Notes under the pieces: generated by a model
Databases searched by the model: none
Told to the model about the DNA's origin: nothing
Seen by the model: the letters and a program-made list of their open reading frames with translations, nothing else
In this document: positions 45,701-57,224 of the stretch, one piece after another
Layout: the number at the start of each line of letters is the position of its first letter
How positions within the stretch are numbered: position 1 is the stretch's first letter
Assembly (NCBI RefSeq): GCF_963082655.1
Contig: NC_081555.1
Span: forward strand, 182,078,262-182,142,261
DNA length: 64,000 bases
Direction of reading: 5' to 3'
From: Stomoxys calcitrans
Lineage: Eukaryota > Arthropoda > Insecta > Diptera > Muscidae
Position numbers and translations under genes: made by a program

Positions 45701-46637
45701 TTCGCCCAAATCACGTAGGCAGAATAACTTTTATAGTTTTGATCCAGATAGTTTTTTGAATGGCTTATTAATCACGGAAAACATTTCCTCATTGAATAAT
45801 TTCACATTTTTCTGATTTGTCAGTTCCCATCATCTAAAAATATGCGTTAGAGCTCATTTTAGTCCCAGTTAGTGACAAACACCAAACAATCTCATGTATT
45901 TTGGTCGCCTTATTACAATGTAGAGCATAATTCGATTATAGCTAAACGTTTTTTAAAGCATAATGCCATTTAAGCAAATCATATCTTTATTCGTTTTACG
46001 TGTCCCCTTGGAGCGATATAGAAATTGCAAAGTTGATTACAAGATGCACATACAATAATTGCTAGCTGTAAGTCGATTAAGTAATGGCTGTAATGGTTGT
46101 CATATTAGCTTAAATCGAAATTGTTTATCAAAATGGGATAAGGACATAGGGAGCAGGGATACACAAAGTGTCGGGTCTAACTTAACAACAAGGAAATTTT
46201 AATAATGCAGAGAGTGGTTGTGCGAAACGTACGACAATTCAGAATTCAGATACGAAAAGATTATGCATTTGGTGTTCATGTTGGCGGCATCAAGTCTCAA
46301 GTGTGCTTATATTGTAGTACACTGGTTGCAGTCTATTGTGGGAGTGAAATAACTTTCAAACAAGAAGAAAGTCTACTTGGGGTATTTTAAAAATTCTGAC
46401 TTATTTAACAAAGCCACTAGAAAATTCTTTGATCGAAGTTTCAACGAAATCGAATAAGATATGCGGTTAAGGTTTTCCCAAACTTACCACTATGGAACAA
46501 GTCAAAGGGAAACTCACTAACTAAATAAGCAAATCGGTCTGCAAATTGCTCTTTTAAAGGACAATCCGTTGAATATGCGGCTACAGGAAGAAAAAGTAAA
46601 GTCGTGTTACTATAATGCAAAAAATCTCATTAACGAT
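45701..46637. other. Unique non-coding region
   Basis: AT-rich; a weak SINE-like trace near 46478-46510. No exon supported. Confidence 0.45.
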
Positions 46638-46872
46638 TCTTTTAAGGAACAAGGGACACTTATCCCATATCAATAATCAATTAATGCTGCCAAATTCAAG
46701 TTTATGTCAATCGAGTCTGAAAGGCGTGCCACTTTGTGACACCACTTCGTACAGTAGTTTTACTAGTCTAAATACCATACAAATGTCACCAATATTTCTT
46801 CAGATGTTCTAGCCGTGCTTTAAGCCAGGACTTTAAACATCATAGGCGTACATGTATTAACGTCTTCGCCGC
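46638..46872 (-). mobile_element. Very diverged SINE copy
   Basis: Minus order of landmarks is kept: 'ttaaggaacaaggg', 'cgagtctgaaaggcgtgcca', 'acaaatgtcaccaatatt', 'cataggcgtacatg'. The boxes are decayed. Confidence 0.6.
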
Positions 46873-47977
46873 AGAGGTTCCCCTTTAAGAATCATTAAGT
46901 AGAGCTTTACAAGTTCAATTAGAAAATCTGAGTTTAAAGCTATTGAACTTTAGTAAAATTCTGAAAGTTCTTGATGTGTACTGAATCAAGAGTCCAAATG
47001 GGGTGATCAGTCCATCAAGAGAACTATGTCCATATGTGATTCGATTTGTACACTATTTGGCATGAGTATCGGTATGACGCTCTCCTCTCCTCAAGTTTTC
47101 AAAATATTTATGTAAAAATTGAATAAACGAAGAGCGTTAAAAGTGTTGCTCTATTTGATTTGGGCTACTTTTGCTCTCACCCATCTCACAATGAATTTAA
47201 ACTTGAATGCATTTCATACATCTATGCATTCAGGCATTCCCTTTTTGGCTGCGTCCTTAAAAACGCAAACGTATAAATGTATCTTGAGGGCTTTACAAAA
47301 ATCATTTTGCCGTTATTAAAGCCATCAAAATGAGCTGTGGCATCGCATCCCCCCAAACCGTAATCCGAGAGCTGGCGGCGGATTGGATGCTTCGTGTTCT
47401 ACATAGTAAAGTGGGGCCCAGCCTGCCAACCAACCAAGAGCTCCTCGACAGCAACGGAAAACACATTTCATGCTCGTATAAGTCATGGTCACTTGGGAGC
47501 ATACACACACACACACACACATACACTCACATGAAACGATGCTACAAACGCATAACACTCACTCATGCACACAATGACCTCTTGCTCGTTTTCTTTCTTT
47601 CATACACGTTCACACACACACACACACACACACATACAACCAATTACTAGCATTGCATTACAAGGTGAGCTCACACCCAGCGGTATAAAGAAGGCCTCAA
47701 AAGAGCAGCTATTCGCATTGCAATCTCACTTCGGACTAATATGGGACAATATTGGAGAGCAAAGAAATTAACCTTTAACTGATGAGGTGACATTTTTTTT
47801 TTTGCATACTTTGTGACATTGTGGTAAATTTTACATACTTTTTTCATAAATAAATATTATGAAAAAAAATACTATTTTTTAAACATTACTGTTGATAAGA
47901 AAACTTTATATAGAACTGTAATCAAACAAAATTTGGAAAACTTTATGTACTTTCTATAAATAACTCACTCTATTGTA
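46873..47977. other. Unique region with AC microsatellites
   Basis: (AC)n at 47501-47522 and 47611-47633. Open frames at 47302-47650 lie across these runs and are not supported. Confidence 0.5.
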
Positions 47978-48191
47978 CAGGGTGGCTGATGAAAGCCGCT
48001 ACCAAAAAAAAATGTAATAACTTTTTTTCTATTTAATAATAATAATTTAATAATTAATTTAATTAATTAATTAATTAATTTAATTAATAATAATTTAATA
48101 ATTAATTTAATAATTTAATTTAACATGAATAAAAGAAAAATGTATTCCATACACCGAAAAAAAAATGTAGCAATATTCATCAGCCACCCTG
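47978..48191 (+). mobile_element. MITE with CAGGGTGGCTGATGAA termini, copy 2
   Basis: 214 bp with the same TIRs and TA duplication (47976-47977, 48192-48193). It is inverted relative to 41215-41446 and nearly identical apart from the 17-18-bp duplication there. Confidence 0.9.
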
Positions 48192-48433
48192 TACAAGTCT
48201 TATTTTTAACACCTGATAGACCAAACCGGTCAATATGACCGAATTGGGTTATTTTGAATTTAACATTATTTTAATAATATAAATTATATTTTTAATGGAT
48301 TTTGTAACTTTTAAAACAAAAATTTAAAGTTTTATAAGTTTTCCACCAAAACATCAAATCAGTCGAATAAGTTTGGCGAATAAGCAAAAAATGTGCAAAA
48401 AGTGCTTGTTTATCTAGAGTTAGTAGGTTAAGG

Positions 48434-49195
48434 TTACCGAAGGGTAACACATCGAAATATCCATTTCCGACCTTATGAAGTATACATATTCTTGATCAGC
48501 GTAAAAGTCTAAGACGATCAAGTCATGTCCGTCCGTCTGTCCGTCCGTCTCTCCGTCCGTCTATCCGTCCGTCTGTTGAAATCACGCAACAGTCTTTAAA
48601 AATAGAGATATTGAGCTGAAACTTTGCACAGATTCTTTTCTTGTCCATAAGCAGGTTAAGTTCGAAGATGGCCTATATCGGTCTATATCTTGATATAGCT
48701 CCCATATAGACCGATCCGCCGATTTAGGGTCTTGCTAAAATTTGGGACAGTGAGTTGTGTTAGTTCCTTCGACATGCTTCGTTAATTTGGCTCAAATCGG
48801 TTCAGATTTGGATATAGCTGCCATATAGACCGATCCTCCGATTTATTGTCTTAGGCCCATTAAATCCACATTTATTATCCGATTTTGCTGAAATTTGGAA
48901 CAGTGAGTTGTGTTATGATCTTCGACGTCATTCATCAATTTGGCATAAATCAATTCAGATTTGAGTATAGCTGCCATATGGACCGATCTCTTAATTTAAG
49001 ATTTTGGGCCCATAAAAGGCGCATTTAATGTCCGATGTCGCCGAAATTTGAGACATGGAGTTAAGTTAAGCCCCTCGAGATACCTTTGCAATATGGTCCA
49101 GATCGGCCAAGATTTGGATGTAGTTGCCATATAGACCGATCTCTCGATTTGAGGTTTTGGGCCCATAAAAGTCGCATTTATTGCATTATTATTGT
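48434..49195 (+). mobile_element. DINE-1-like element, subfamily B, left part
   Basis: 'acatcgaaatatccatttcc', 'ttcttgatcagcgtaaaagt', (GTCY)n at 48525-48572, then B units. It meets an inverted C element at about 49195. Confidence 0.82.
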
Positions 49196-49931
49196 ATAGA
49201 CCGATCTGAACCATATAGGGTAAGAATGAGCTTAAAAGGGCTCATTGTGTCAATTTTTAGAGCAATCGGAAAATAAATGCGCCTTTTTTAGATCCAAGAC
49301 CTCAAGTCCGAGATCTGTCTATATCGCAACTATATCTAAAAATAGAACGATCTGGAACATATTGAGCACGAATTAAATTTTTCAAACATATTAGGACGTC
49401 AAATAAAACTGAAAACCGGGCTAAAACTGTGGCTTCTACAGCCTTAAAAGTCCATATTGGATGAATGATATAAATGGGAGCTAAATCTGAACCGATTTTT
49501 ATGACATTTTGCACACATATGTAGACCTCAAACAAAATAAAATACCCAATGCCAAGTTTTGTAAAGATTGTACGAAAATTGTGGCTTCTACAGCCTTAAA
49601 CGGCCATATCGGATGAAAGATATATATGGGAGCTATATCTAAATCTGAACCGATTTTTTTTTTTTCAAAGTCAAGAGCGTTTGTCCTTGGGCCAAAAAAG
49701 TGACATGTGAAAAATTTCGTGATAATCGGACCACAAATACGACCTGCACTTTGATAACAAGAATACATGGACTCACAGACGGACCGACGGACATGGTTAA
49801 ATCGAATCAGAAAGTGATTCCGAGTCGATCGGTATACTTATCAATGGGTCTAGCTCTTCTGCTTCTTAGTGTTGCAAACAAATGCACAAATCTATAATAC
49901 CCTGTACCACAGTGGTGGTGTAGGGTATAAA
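49196..49931 (-). mobile_element. DINE-1-like element, subfamily C, left part
   Basis: Minus orientation: 'tatatgggagctatatctaa' units, 'tcgaatcagaaagtgattcc', 'gtatacttatcaatgggtct', and left end 'accacagtggtggtgtaggg'. Tail to tail with the B copy. Confidence 0.8.
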
Positions 49932-50094
49932 TATCACAATTACCGACATGTTAATTTTACACCAGCTCAAGCACTACGCCGGATATTTTGCACATAAGGC
50001 GGCACCAAATCTCTGCGTGATTTGGTGTGGATATTGTATGGTTTAATGGTACAAAATTTCACTGAAATAGGGTGAAAATTGAGTCTTCTAAAGC

Positions 50095-50192
50095 AATCAG
50101 AATTTTTCTGATGTTTAGGCCGGGGGTTTTAACTCAGGTGTTCGGCGTCATGGTCGTACATGCTAACCTCTGCGCCACTCTGGCCTCTTATT
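50095..50192 (-). mobile_element. SINE head fragment, diverged
   Basis: Minus: 'gcatggtcgtacatgctaac'-like segment and 'tctgcgcca' keep the A-box half; the B box is altered ('gggttttaactc'). Confidence 0.65.
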
Positions 50193-52205
50193 AAGGCCTT
50201 ATAATGTTCCCTATATTCCCATATTCCCACTATGTAGGCTCGCATCCTCGCACATACGCTCAAACTTGCAAACAGTCCCATTGTAATTATTGCCAGCGGT
50301 AGTTAGTGTTTCATAGCCCTTCATGACAAAGCTGATACCGGACGCATGCATGTGTGTTGTTAATGCGTCTGTGTGCATCTTTGTGTTTGAGAGTATTCTC
50401 AAAGTGCTTTGTGTACTTCACCACATATCCTCCATTGTAGTGTCGTCGTCGTCATCATGGTTTCTCTGCTGCTCCTGCTGCTGATGATGATGCTCATGTT
50501 GATGTTGCCACCGTTACTTGCATCTTCGGTTACTGCAACTCCTTCAGCAGCTGCAGCTATGAATGCGAATCGTAATGATAATGGCCATAGCCTTTTAAGA
50601 GCTGCACGAAATCTATTTAAAAAATTACAGACTTCAGTAAGTACGTCTACTTTTATCACCGTAACCAACCGCCCCAAACCTCACAACCACTGCCACCAAC
50701 ATTGTTGCTGTGAATTATTCCGGTGATTTACAAAAAAAAAAAAAAAAGTTATTGAAGTCATTATAAAAATTTAATTATAGGAGACGTTCTCATTGTTTCT
50801 TGTCCATGCTGAAGCGAAGGCACTTTTGGGTAAGCCATAATGCAGAAATTTAATAAAGCAACGGCACATGCATGCTGGGTAAATGGGATTTAAATTCATG
50901 AATGGAAGCCAAACAATTGTTTGAGAAATCATGTGAATGGAAATTGACATAAATAATGGCCCTTGTAGAGGCAGCATACATTTTCGTTATGCTATCGCTG
51001 GCATGAAGATTTTGCTCTGTGAGGCTCTGTGGCATAGAACTGATGTCTGTATTGGTGTATTGATTTGTTACCATTTTTATTCCACAATATCAAATAACTT
51101 AACCTAGCCTACAGCATTTTATATTATAAATACCCAATTCCTTCTAAAACAAAACTAAGCAGGTGAAGATTTTTTTATTGTGTTAAAGCCACTGATGTAG
51201 AAATTATCTCCTATCTCTGCATTAATTACACTAGTGTTGATGCCAAAGGGGACTTAATAGAGAATCGATCAAATATTTCATTTCAAATGTCAGCTTTGAA
51301 GATATTGATTGTGAGAAAATATTGACGGCGCCTGTGTGCAGTGAATCGGAAAATTTATTGTGTCTCATTGGATCTACAGCAGTGGCAGTGGCAGTGGCAG
51401 CAGCAGCAGCAGCTTCTGCTGCCATAGCAAATGACAACATATTCCGATTAATGTTTTGCCAATTTGCTGGTATTCTTCATGGTCCTCTCCAAATGGAGGT
51501 TAAGTGCAATAAATTGATCAAAGCGACGATGGCACACTACAAGGCACCGTATCGTACACTGTACGTATGGTTGAGTACGAGTGTGAGAGTGCGAGAGTGT
51601 GAGTGCGAGGACAAGGCAATCTATTTGAAATTCATAGAAAACTCAACTCAATTGTTATCAATTTATTTATTTGCCATGTTTTCTTTGCATCTTTTGTGTG
51701 AAGTGAATGGTAAGAATGAAAGCATGCCTTCACATTGACATTCCACAAAGCATTCATGCCAAAAGACTTGTACTGCACTCCATACATTCTGGCATTAACA
51801 TTTTTGTTTGCCACCCTCCCTCCATCCCTCCCTCCCAGCTACTTGAAAGAAGACACTATGATGATAAATAAAATGCTCAGGGTTCTTATCTATGTTATCT
51901 TCTGCGCCAAGGCATGGCCAACAATGCCATTTTTACGAGAGCATTGAAAATTAACTGTACGGAAATTTCCCTGGAATAGATGTGATTTGTACGACCATTC
52001 CGAAGAGGTCTGACATTAACTGTGACTGTTTTGCCAGACAATATCGAAGTGCATCATGGGTTAGCACGAGAAAATATTTTCAAATTCAGTAGTCTTGGCT
52101 AAAACATTTACCTAATAGCTTATCTTCATTCAGAAGACAGCAATTCTTCTGAATGAACGCCACATCATCTACTATATTGCTCTAGAGAACAAACTTGCTT
52201 CGATT
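50193..52205. other. Unique region containing exon candidate 2
   Basis: Contains the exon candidate at 50457-50636, an A-run at about 50732-50747 and a GCAGTGGCAGCAGC stretch near 51379-51415. No other exon supported. Confidence 0.5.
50457..50636 (+). CDS. Putative first coding exon with signal peptide
   Basis: ATG at 50457 starts exactly 60 codons that end at a strong donor: 'acttca' then GTAAGT at 50637. Residues 2-22 are almost all Leu, Met and Val (VSLLLLLLMMMLMLMLPPLL), a long hydrophobic h-region. ASS and AT follow as likely cleavage sites, then a low-complexity Ala/Asn part and a basic amphipathic stretch 'HSLLRAARNLFKKLQTS'. The intron phase is 0. Such first exons are typical of secreted proteins or neuropeptide-like precursors in fly genes with large introns, but I do not recognise this one. 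The Leu/Met codons lie in CTG/ATG-repeat-like DNA, so chance is possible. No partner exon found. Confidence 0.4.
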
Positions 52206-52482
52206 TTTATACCCTCCACCATAGGATGGGGGTATACTAATTTCGTCATTCTGTTTGTAACACCTCGAAATATGAGTCTGAGACCCCATAAAGTATATAT
52301 ATTATTGGTCGTCATGTCATTTTAAGACGATCTAGCCATGTCCGTCCGTCTGTCCGGCCGTCTGTCCGTCCGTCTGTTCGTCTGTCCGTCCGTCCATCTG
52401 TCCTTCTGTCCGTCCTTCCATACGTCCGTCCATCTGTCGAAAGCACGCTAACTTTCGAAGGAGTAAAGCTAGCCGCTTGAAA
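52206..52482 (+). mobile_element. DINE-1-like left end, subfamily A, first of two in tandem
   Basis: Left palindrome TATACCC...GGGTATA (52208-52236), 'cataaagtatatatattatt', (GTCY)n at 52338-52436, and 'aagctagccgcttgaaat'. It stops where the next left end starts. Confidence 0.85.
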
Positions 52483-52692
52483 TATACCCTCCACCAAAGG
52501 ATGTGGGTATACTAATTTCGTCATTCTGTTTGTAACTCCTCGAAATATTCTACCAAGACCTCACAGAGTATATATATTCTTGTTCTTCGTGACATTTTAA
52601 GTCGATTTAGCCATGTCCGTCCGTCCGTCTGTCTCTCGAAAGCACGCTAACTTTCGAAGGAGTAAAGCTAGCCACTTGAAATTTTGCACAAA
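52483..52692 (+). mobile_element. DINE-1-like left end, subfamily A, second of two in tandem
   Basis: It repeats the same module ('tataccctccaccaaaggat' to 'ttgaaattttgcacaaatg') with a shorter GTCY run. Confidence 0.85.
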
Positions 52693-53063
52693 TGCATTCA
52701 CTTTTCCACTCATTAGGCGTCATGCTCTGGTCTAACTTCATTTATAACTGTCGCTCACTAGTTGCTACGCAACATGCCTAGCTCATTCGCCTTAAAATTC
52801 CTTTTCTCAAACTTGTTCCTGGCCGTTGTTCGATTCTGTCGTGGCTTAACTATTCTTGGGAGTGTGGAAGGGTCGCTTAACCCAAAAATGAACTTCAACG
52901 GACCATCGGAACCCCGGGAAATATCGCAAGAGTGAGCCAGTCAATTGTGCGTTCTCCCTGGCGTTCAGATCGTAGACACGCAGCTGTTAAGGCTATTTGT
53001 TACATCACTGTTCGACGAATTCTTCATCAAGACCGCCAACGCTAACATACCAGAGATGTGTGA
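52693..53063. other. Short unclassified stretch
   Basis: Less AT-rich than neighbours. No match to the repeat families here and no clear reading frame. Confidence 0.4.
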
Positions 53064-53071
53064 ATGTATAT
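53064..53071. repeat. 8-bp target duplication, left
   Basis: 'atgtatat', repeated at 55234-55241. Confidence 0.8.
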
Positions 53072-53394
53072 TAGGGTGATTTTAAATAAAGTTTTTTGGC
53101 GGCACCCTTATAAAAGGTTTCATTTCGTTTGATTTTAAAATTCTCAGAATTTTAGCACAATTGGAAGATGTTAATTGGGCCTCAAAGTTTTGAAAATCTA
53201 AATTTTTTGGTTATTTGGTAGCCTTAGGGGCTTCAGAGACCCATATCTCTGAAACGGCTGAAGCTATTTGCCCGTGTCATACATCAAATTAAAGGCCATT
53301 CTTTTTAAATTTTTTTAATATTTTACGTTCAATAACGAAGTATGTAAGTAGAACTGAATTCGAAATAATGGAGCCAATGCCCCTAAAACATGCA

Positions 53395-53465
53395 CAGTAC
53401 CATATCATATCAATGAGTGCAGTACTATTCAAGTTTAAGCTCAATGATAAGGGGCCTCCACAGGT
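53395..53465 (-). mobile_element. SINE fragment inside the hAT-like element
   Basis: 'atcatatcaatgagtgcagt' and 'caagtttaagctcaatgata' match the SINE 3' body in minus orientation. Confidence 0.7.
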
Positions 53466-53469
53466 TTAG

Positions 53470-53836
53470 ATATACGGTGGCCTCCACAGGTTTAGATATA
53501 GCTTTCATATAAAGATAGAAGTTGAATTATTGGGCTGTAGTGACTGTAGGTGGAAAAGTATAATGGAAACTATATCCAAATCTGAACCTATTTTGAAAAA
53601 ATTGGCAGAGGCCTTCATATGGGTAATACAACATTCCATACCGAATTTTGTGCAAATCCGTCGACAATTTTTGTAACTAACTGTTAAGTTTAAATCGGAC
53701 GAATTATATATGGAAGCTATATTTAAATCTGAACCGCTTTTTCCCAAAATTCATAGCGTTTGTCTTTGGACTTAGAACATGATATGTGAATTTTCGTTAT
53801 GATTGGTTAATAAATGCGATCTCTACTTTAATTACA
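53470..53836 (-). mobile_element. DINE-1-like fragment, subfamily C
   Basis: Units 'ggaaactatatccaaatctg' and 'tatggaagctatatttaaat' in minus orientation. Confidence 0.7.
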
Positions 53837-54617
53837 ACAAGTGAAAAGGCGTTAAGTTCGGCCGGGCCTAAAGTATAAACTAATCTGAATCATATACAAC
53901 ACGGATGTCGAAAAGCCTAACATAAGTCACTGTATCAAATTTCAGTGAAATTGGGTTATAAACGCTCGTTTTATGTGGCCAAGACTTTAAATCGATATAT
54001 CGGTCTATATGGCAGCTATACCCAAATCTAGACCGTTTTGGACCAAGTTGCAGAAAAATGTCGAAGAGCCCAACACAACTCACTGTCTCAAATTTCGGCG
54101 AAATCGGGCATTAAATGAGCCTTTTATGGGCCCAAAACTTGAAATCGAGAGATCGGTCTATATGGCAGCTAAATACAAATCTTGGTCATATAGCAGAAGG
54201 ATATCGAGGGGCCAAATACAACTCACTGTCCCAAATTTCAGCAAAATCGGGTATTAAATGTGGCTTTTATATGCCCAAGACCCTAAATTGGAGGGTCGGT
54301 CTATTTGGCAGCCATAACCAAATCAGGCTTTTGTGGGCCTAAGACCCCAAAATCGACGGATCGGTCTATTTGGGGGCTATATGAAGATATAGTCCGATAT
54401 AGCCCATCTTCGAACTTAACTTGCTTATGGACAAAAAAGAATCTGTGCAAAATTTCAGCTCAGTATCTCTATTTTTAGAGGCTATAGCGTGATTTCAACA
54501 GACAAACGGACAGACGCACGGACACGGTTAGATCGCCTTAGATTTTTACGCTGATCAAGAATTTATATTTTTTATATGGTCGGAAATGGATATTATGGTG
54601 TGTGGTGGGCACAAAAA
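53837..54617 (-). mobile_element. DINE-1-like element, subfamily B
   Basis: Right end 'aacaagtgaaaag' with half-decayed hairpin ('gttcggccgggccta'). Units 'ggtctatatggcagcta' follow, then 'gtgatttcaacagacaaacg', 'gctgatcaagaattt', and a decayed left end 'tgtgtggtgggcaca'. Confidence 0.82.
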
Positions 54618-54623
54618 AAAAAA

Positions 54624-54859
54624 TTGGTTGCCCAAAAAGTAATTGCGGATTTTTCATATAGTCGGCGTTGACAAATTTTTTTACAGCTTGTGACTCTGTA
54701 ATTGCATTCTTTCTTCTGTCAGTTATCAGCTGTTACTTTTAGCTTGCTTTAGAAAAAAAGTGTAAAAAAAGTATATTTGATTAAAGTTTATTCTAAGTTT
54801 TATTAAAAATGCATTTACTTTCTTTTAAAAAATCCGCAATTACTTTTTGGGCAACCCAA
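54624..54859. mobile_element. MITE with TTGGGTTGCCC termini, copy 2
   Basis: 236 bp, almost identical to 16778-17014. The left end has lost one G (TTGGTTGCCC) and the left TA is missing; the right TA is present (54860-54861). Confidence 0.92.
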
Positions 54860-55233
54860 TAGATTGACTATCAGCGCAAGGGTTACCTTGCACGTTTTTA
54901 CGGACATTTTCTTCATTATCTAGAATTCAGTACTACTTACGTTCTTCGTTAGTAAACATAAAATATTAAAAAGAAAATGGCCTTTTATTTTTTGTATGAC
55001 ACGGGCAAATAGCTTTAGCTGTTTCAGAGATATGGGTCTCCGAAGTCCTCAAAGTCGCCAAAAACTTGAGATTTTCAAAATTTTGAGGTCCCAGCAGCAC
55101 CTGTGTACACCTTCAAATGTGCTTAAATTTAGGTAATATTAAATTTTTTTCAAAAAGAAACACTTTTAGAGGGATTTCGCCAAAAAAAAAAAAATCGACA
55201 CCGATTTTTTCCCTTTGAGATAAAACCACCCTA

Positions 55234-55241
55234 ATGTATAT
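55234..55241. repeat. 8-bp target duplication, right
   Basis: 'atgtatat', identical to 53064-53071. Confidence 0.8.
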
Positions 55242-57224
55242 GGAGCTGTTGTGCATGTGTCTGTATTTTATTTTATTGTTTGTCGGTTTGATTTTAATGC
55301 ATCGTCGCTACTTCCGTTGAGTAGAAATATTATTACGACCATTTGCAAGCCATCACAAACGAAATGAGAAAAATTATTGTGGAATAACCAATGCCACTCC
55401 CGGCCAGCAGCAATCCTAGCAGTGGCAATTGTCGTTAAATAGAAATACAGACATACACACACACACACACACACACATACATCCAGATGCACAGCAACAT
55501 CCATGACAACTCTGGCCGTTGCCATTGGAGTGGTGATGAAGGGAGATGCTTTGGCGGCAATGGCAAGCCAATTGGTATTGACTCTAGAGAGAGAGACTTC
55601 AATGTTGATTGGCTGGCTGCGTAGGAGTGAAGTCATGTGGCGCTCGACATTGTTTTCCCCAGATGGGTTGCCATAGTTTCTTTCCATTGTTGTCGCTGTT
55701 GTCTCAGCAGCCAAAGCTGAAGCCGAAACAAAAACAAAAACAGCCACTGCTGAGGTTATTATTAGCATTAATTTATATTGTGATGTATATTATTTCCATT
55801 TCATAACGAATATGAGTCTATCTGTGTGTGTGCGTGTGTGTGTGTGTCTTTTAATATTTGCTTGAGGTCTACGCATACAATGATGGCTTTGATGTTGTCC
55901 CACCGCCACAAACGTGTTCGATTATCATCCTCGTTCTTGACAACGCCCATATTCCGCAATCTCACAGTCTCTGATCAAGGTTGGAGGGCTCGAAATCCAA
56001 ATGCCTATATTTCCAAGAATTTCACATTTATTTTGTTTCGTTTCATTTCAAGTCTCGCCTTTTGCTGCTTTCTGTTGTTGCTTTTTGCTTGCCCCAACTT
56101 TATTTTTTGACTGCTTTTTATGCGACATCATTAGGAAAACAAAAACAAGACGCTTGAATTCTAATTACATTTGTTTCCCATTTCTAGTTGTTGTTGTGAT
56201 AAAGCCACTTAAATATGTGCGAATTTGAACGAATTTATGTCGCTTCCGACTATTTATATATCCGGACAGCAAAAAACGAAAAAACGAAAACACGAAACAA
56301 AAACATTTGTTTTTATTTGTGACAAGAAAATAATAAACATTTAATAGGCCTTGTTCTTCACATTAGCATTAGGCAGAAGAGGATGCTGCTGGCTGATGGT
56401 GTTATTGTGGCAGTTTTTTGTGTTTTCTTTTTTTTTCTTCTTCTTCTTCTTCTCATGTCGGTTGCATTCCTTCCCTTGAGAAATGGAACGCCAGACAGAC
56501 TTGTTTTCGTTTGCCACCCACCACCACATAGTTGTGGCAGTTGCAAGTGGCACATCACATTGTGCATGCGCCACAGTCTGCAAATATGGGCTAAAATGTT
56601 GACAAAATCTAAATAAAACCCAATGACTAAGACATGTGTGTGTGTTTGTGTGTGTGTGGGTGTATGTGAGTGTGCCAAATGCATATGCCACATTTGGTTG
56701 TTGAAATTATTTCCTTTGCAAGTGACATCAATTTTAGAAAATTCGCTCTTAAACCAAGTAAAGTCTCGGAAGCTTTGCCATAACAAAGGACACATCTTAA
56801 CAATTTTACATCAAAGTGTAGACCATTAATGTTACCACACCTAGGTCTATCAAAGAGTCTTCAGCATTGCAAAAAGTTTCCTGTTAATATAATGGCAACT
56901 TGTCTGCTTTTTTTTTTCAAAACTGAAAGAAATAACGAAAATTGAGATGAGAAAGGACCCTATTAATAAATCCCTACTAGAATGTTTAGAGCCTTCACTA
57001 TTAAAGCCATTAGGTCTTAAATAATTCGAAATTTCAAAAATACGAGAGCGTTCAAACAAATTTCAAACTCTTATTGAAGCTGATTTGACTTCAAAGTCCC
57101 CCCACCCAAAACAAGGAGTTGGAAAAATCAAAGATATTTCCCTTGATCGAAAGATCAATATGCCATCTTTCAAGTCGCTATATTCTGTTCCGTGTTTCGT
57201 ATTTCGATCTCTGACTATTTCTAG
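55242..57224. other. Unique non-coding region with microsatellites
   Basis: (AC)n at 55454-55476, (GT)n near 55824-55847 and 56636-56657, (CTT)n near 56423-56455. A 166-codon minus frame (55268-55768) crosses the AC run; not supported. Confidence 0.5.

Larger units (their letters stand above)
53072..55233. mobile_element. hAT-like element with long inverted repeats, filled with other elements
   Basis: Ends are TAGGGTGATTTTA and its inverse TAAAACCACCCTA (one mismatch). They are flanked by perfect 8-bp repeats 'atgtatat' (53064-53071, 55234-55241). Longer subterminal arms pair: 'tatctctgaaacggctgaag' and 'tgcccgtgtcata' at about 53250-53282 face 'tatgacacgggca' and 'agctgtttcagagata' at about 54996-55033, and 53290-53365 faces 54920-54990. 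An 8-bp duplication and YARNG ends suit the hAT superfamily. The middle is not its own sequence but a SINE piece, two DINE pieces and a MITE. No transposase is seen. Confidence 0.78.

Noticed and set aside
52693..53063. Possible decayed transposase HTH region
   Set aside because: Only a vague resemblance to a Ser/Arg-rich linker; no terminal repeats or catalytic motifs.
55268..55768. 166-codon minus-strand frame starting with a hydrophobic leader
   Set aside because: It passes through an (AC)n microsatellite (VCVCVC) and shows no recognised domain; the leader alone is weak evidence.
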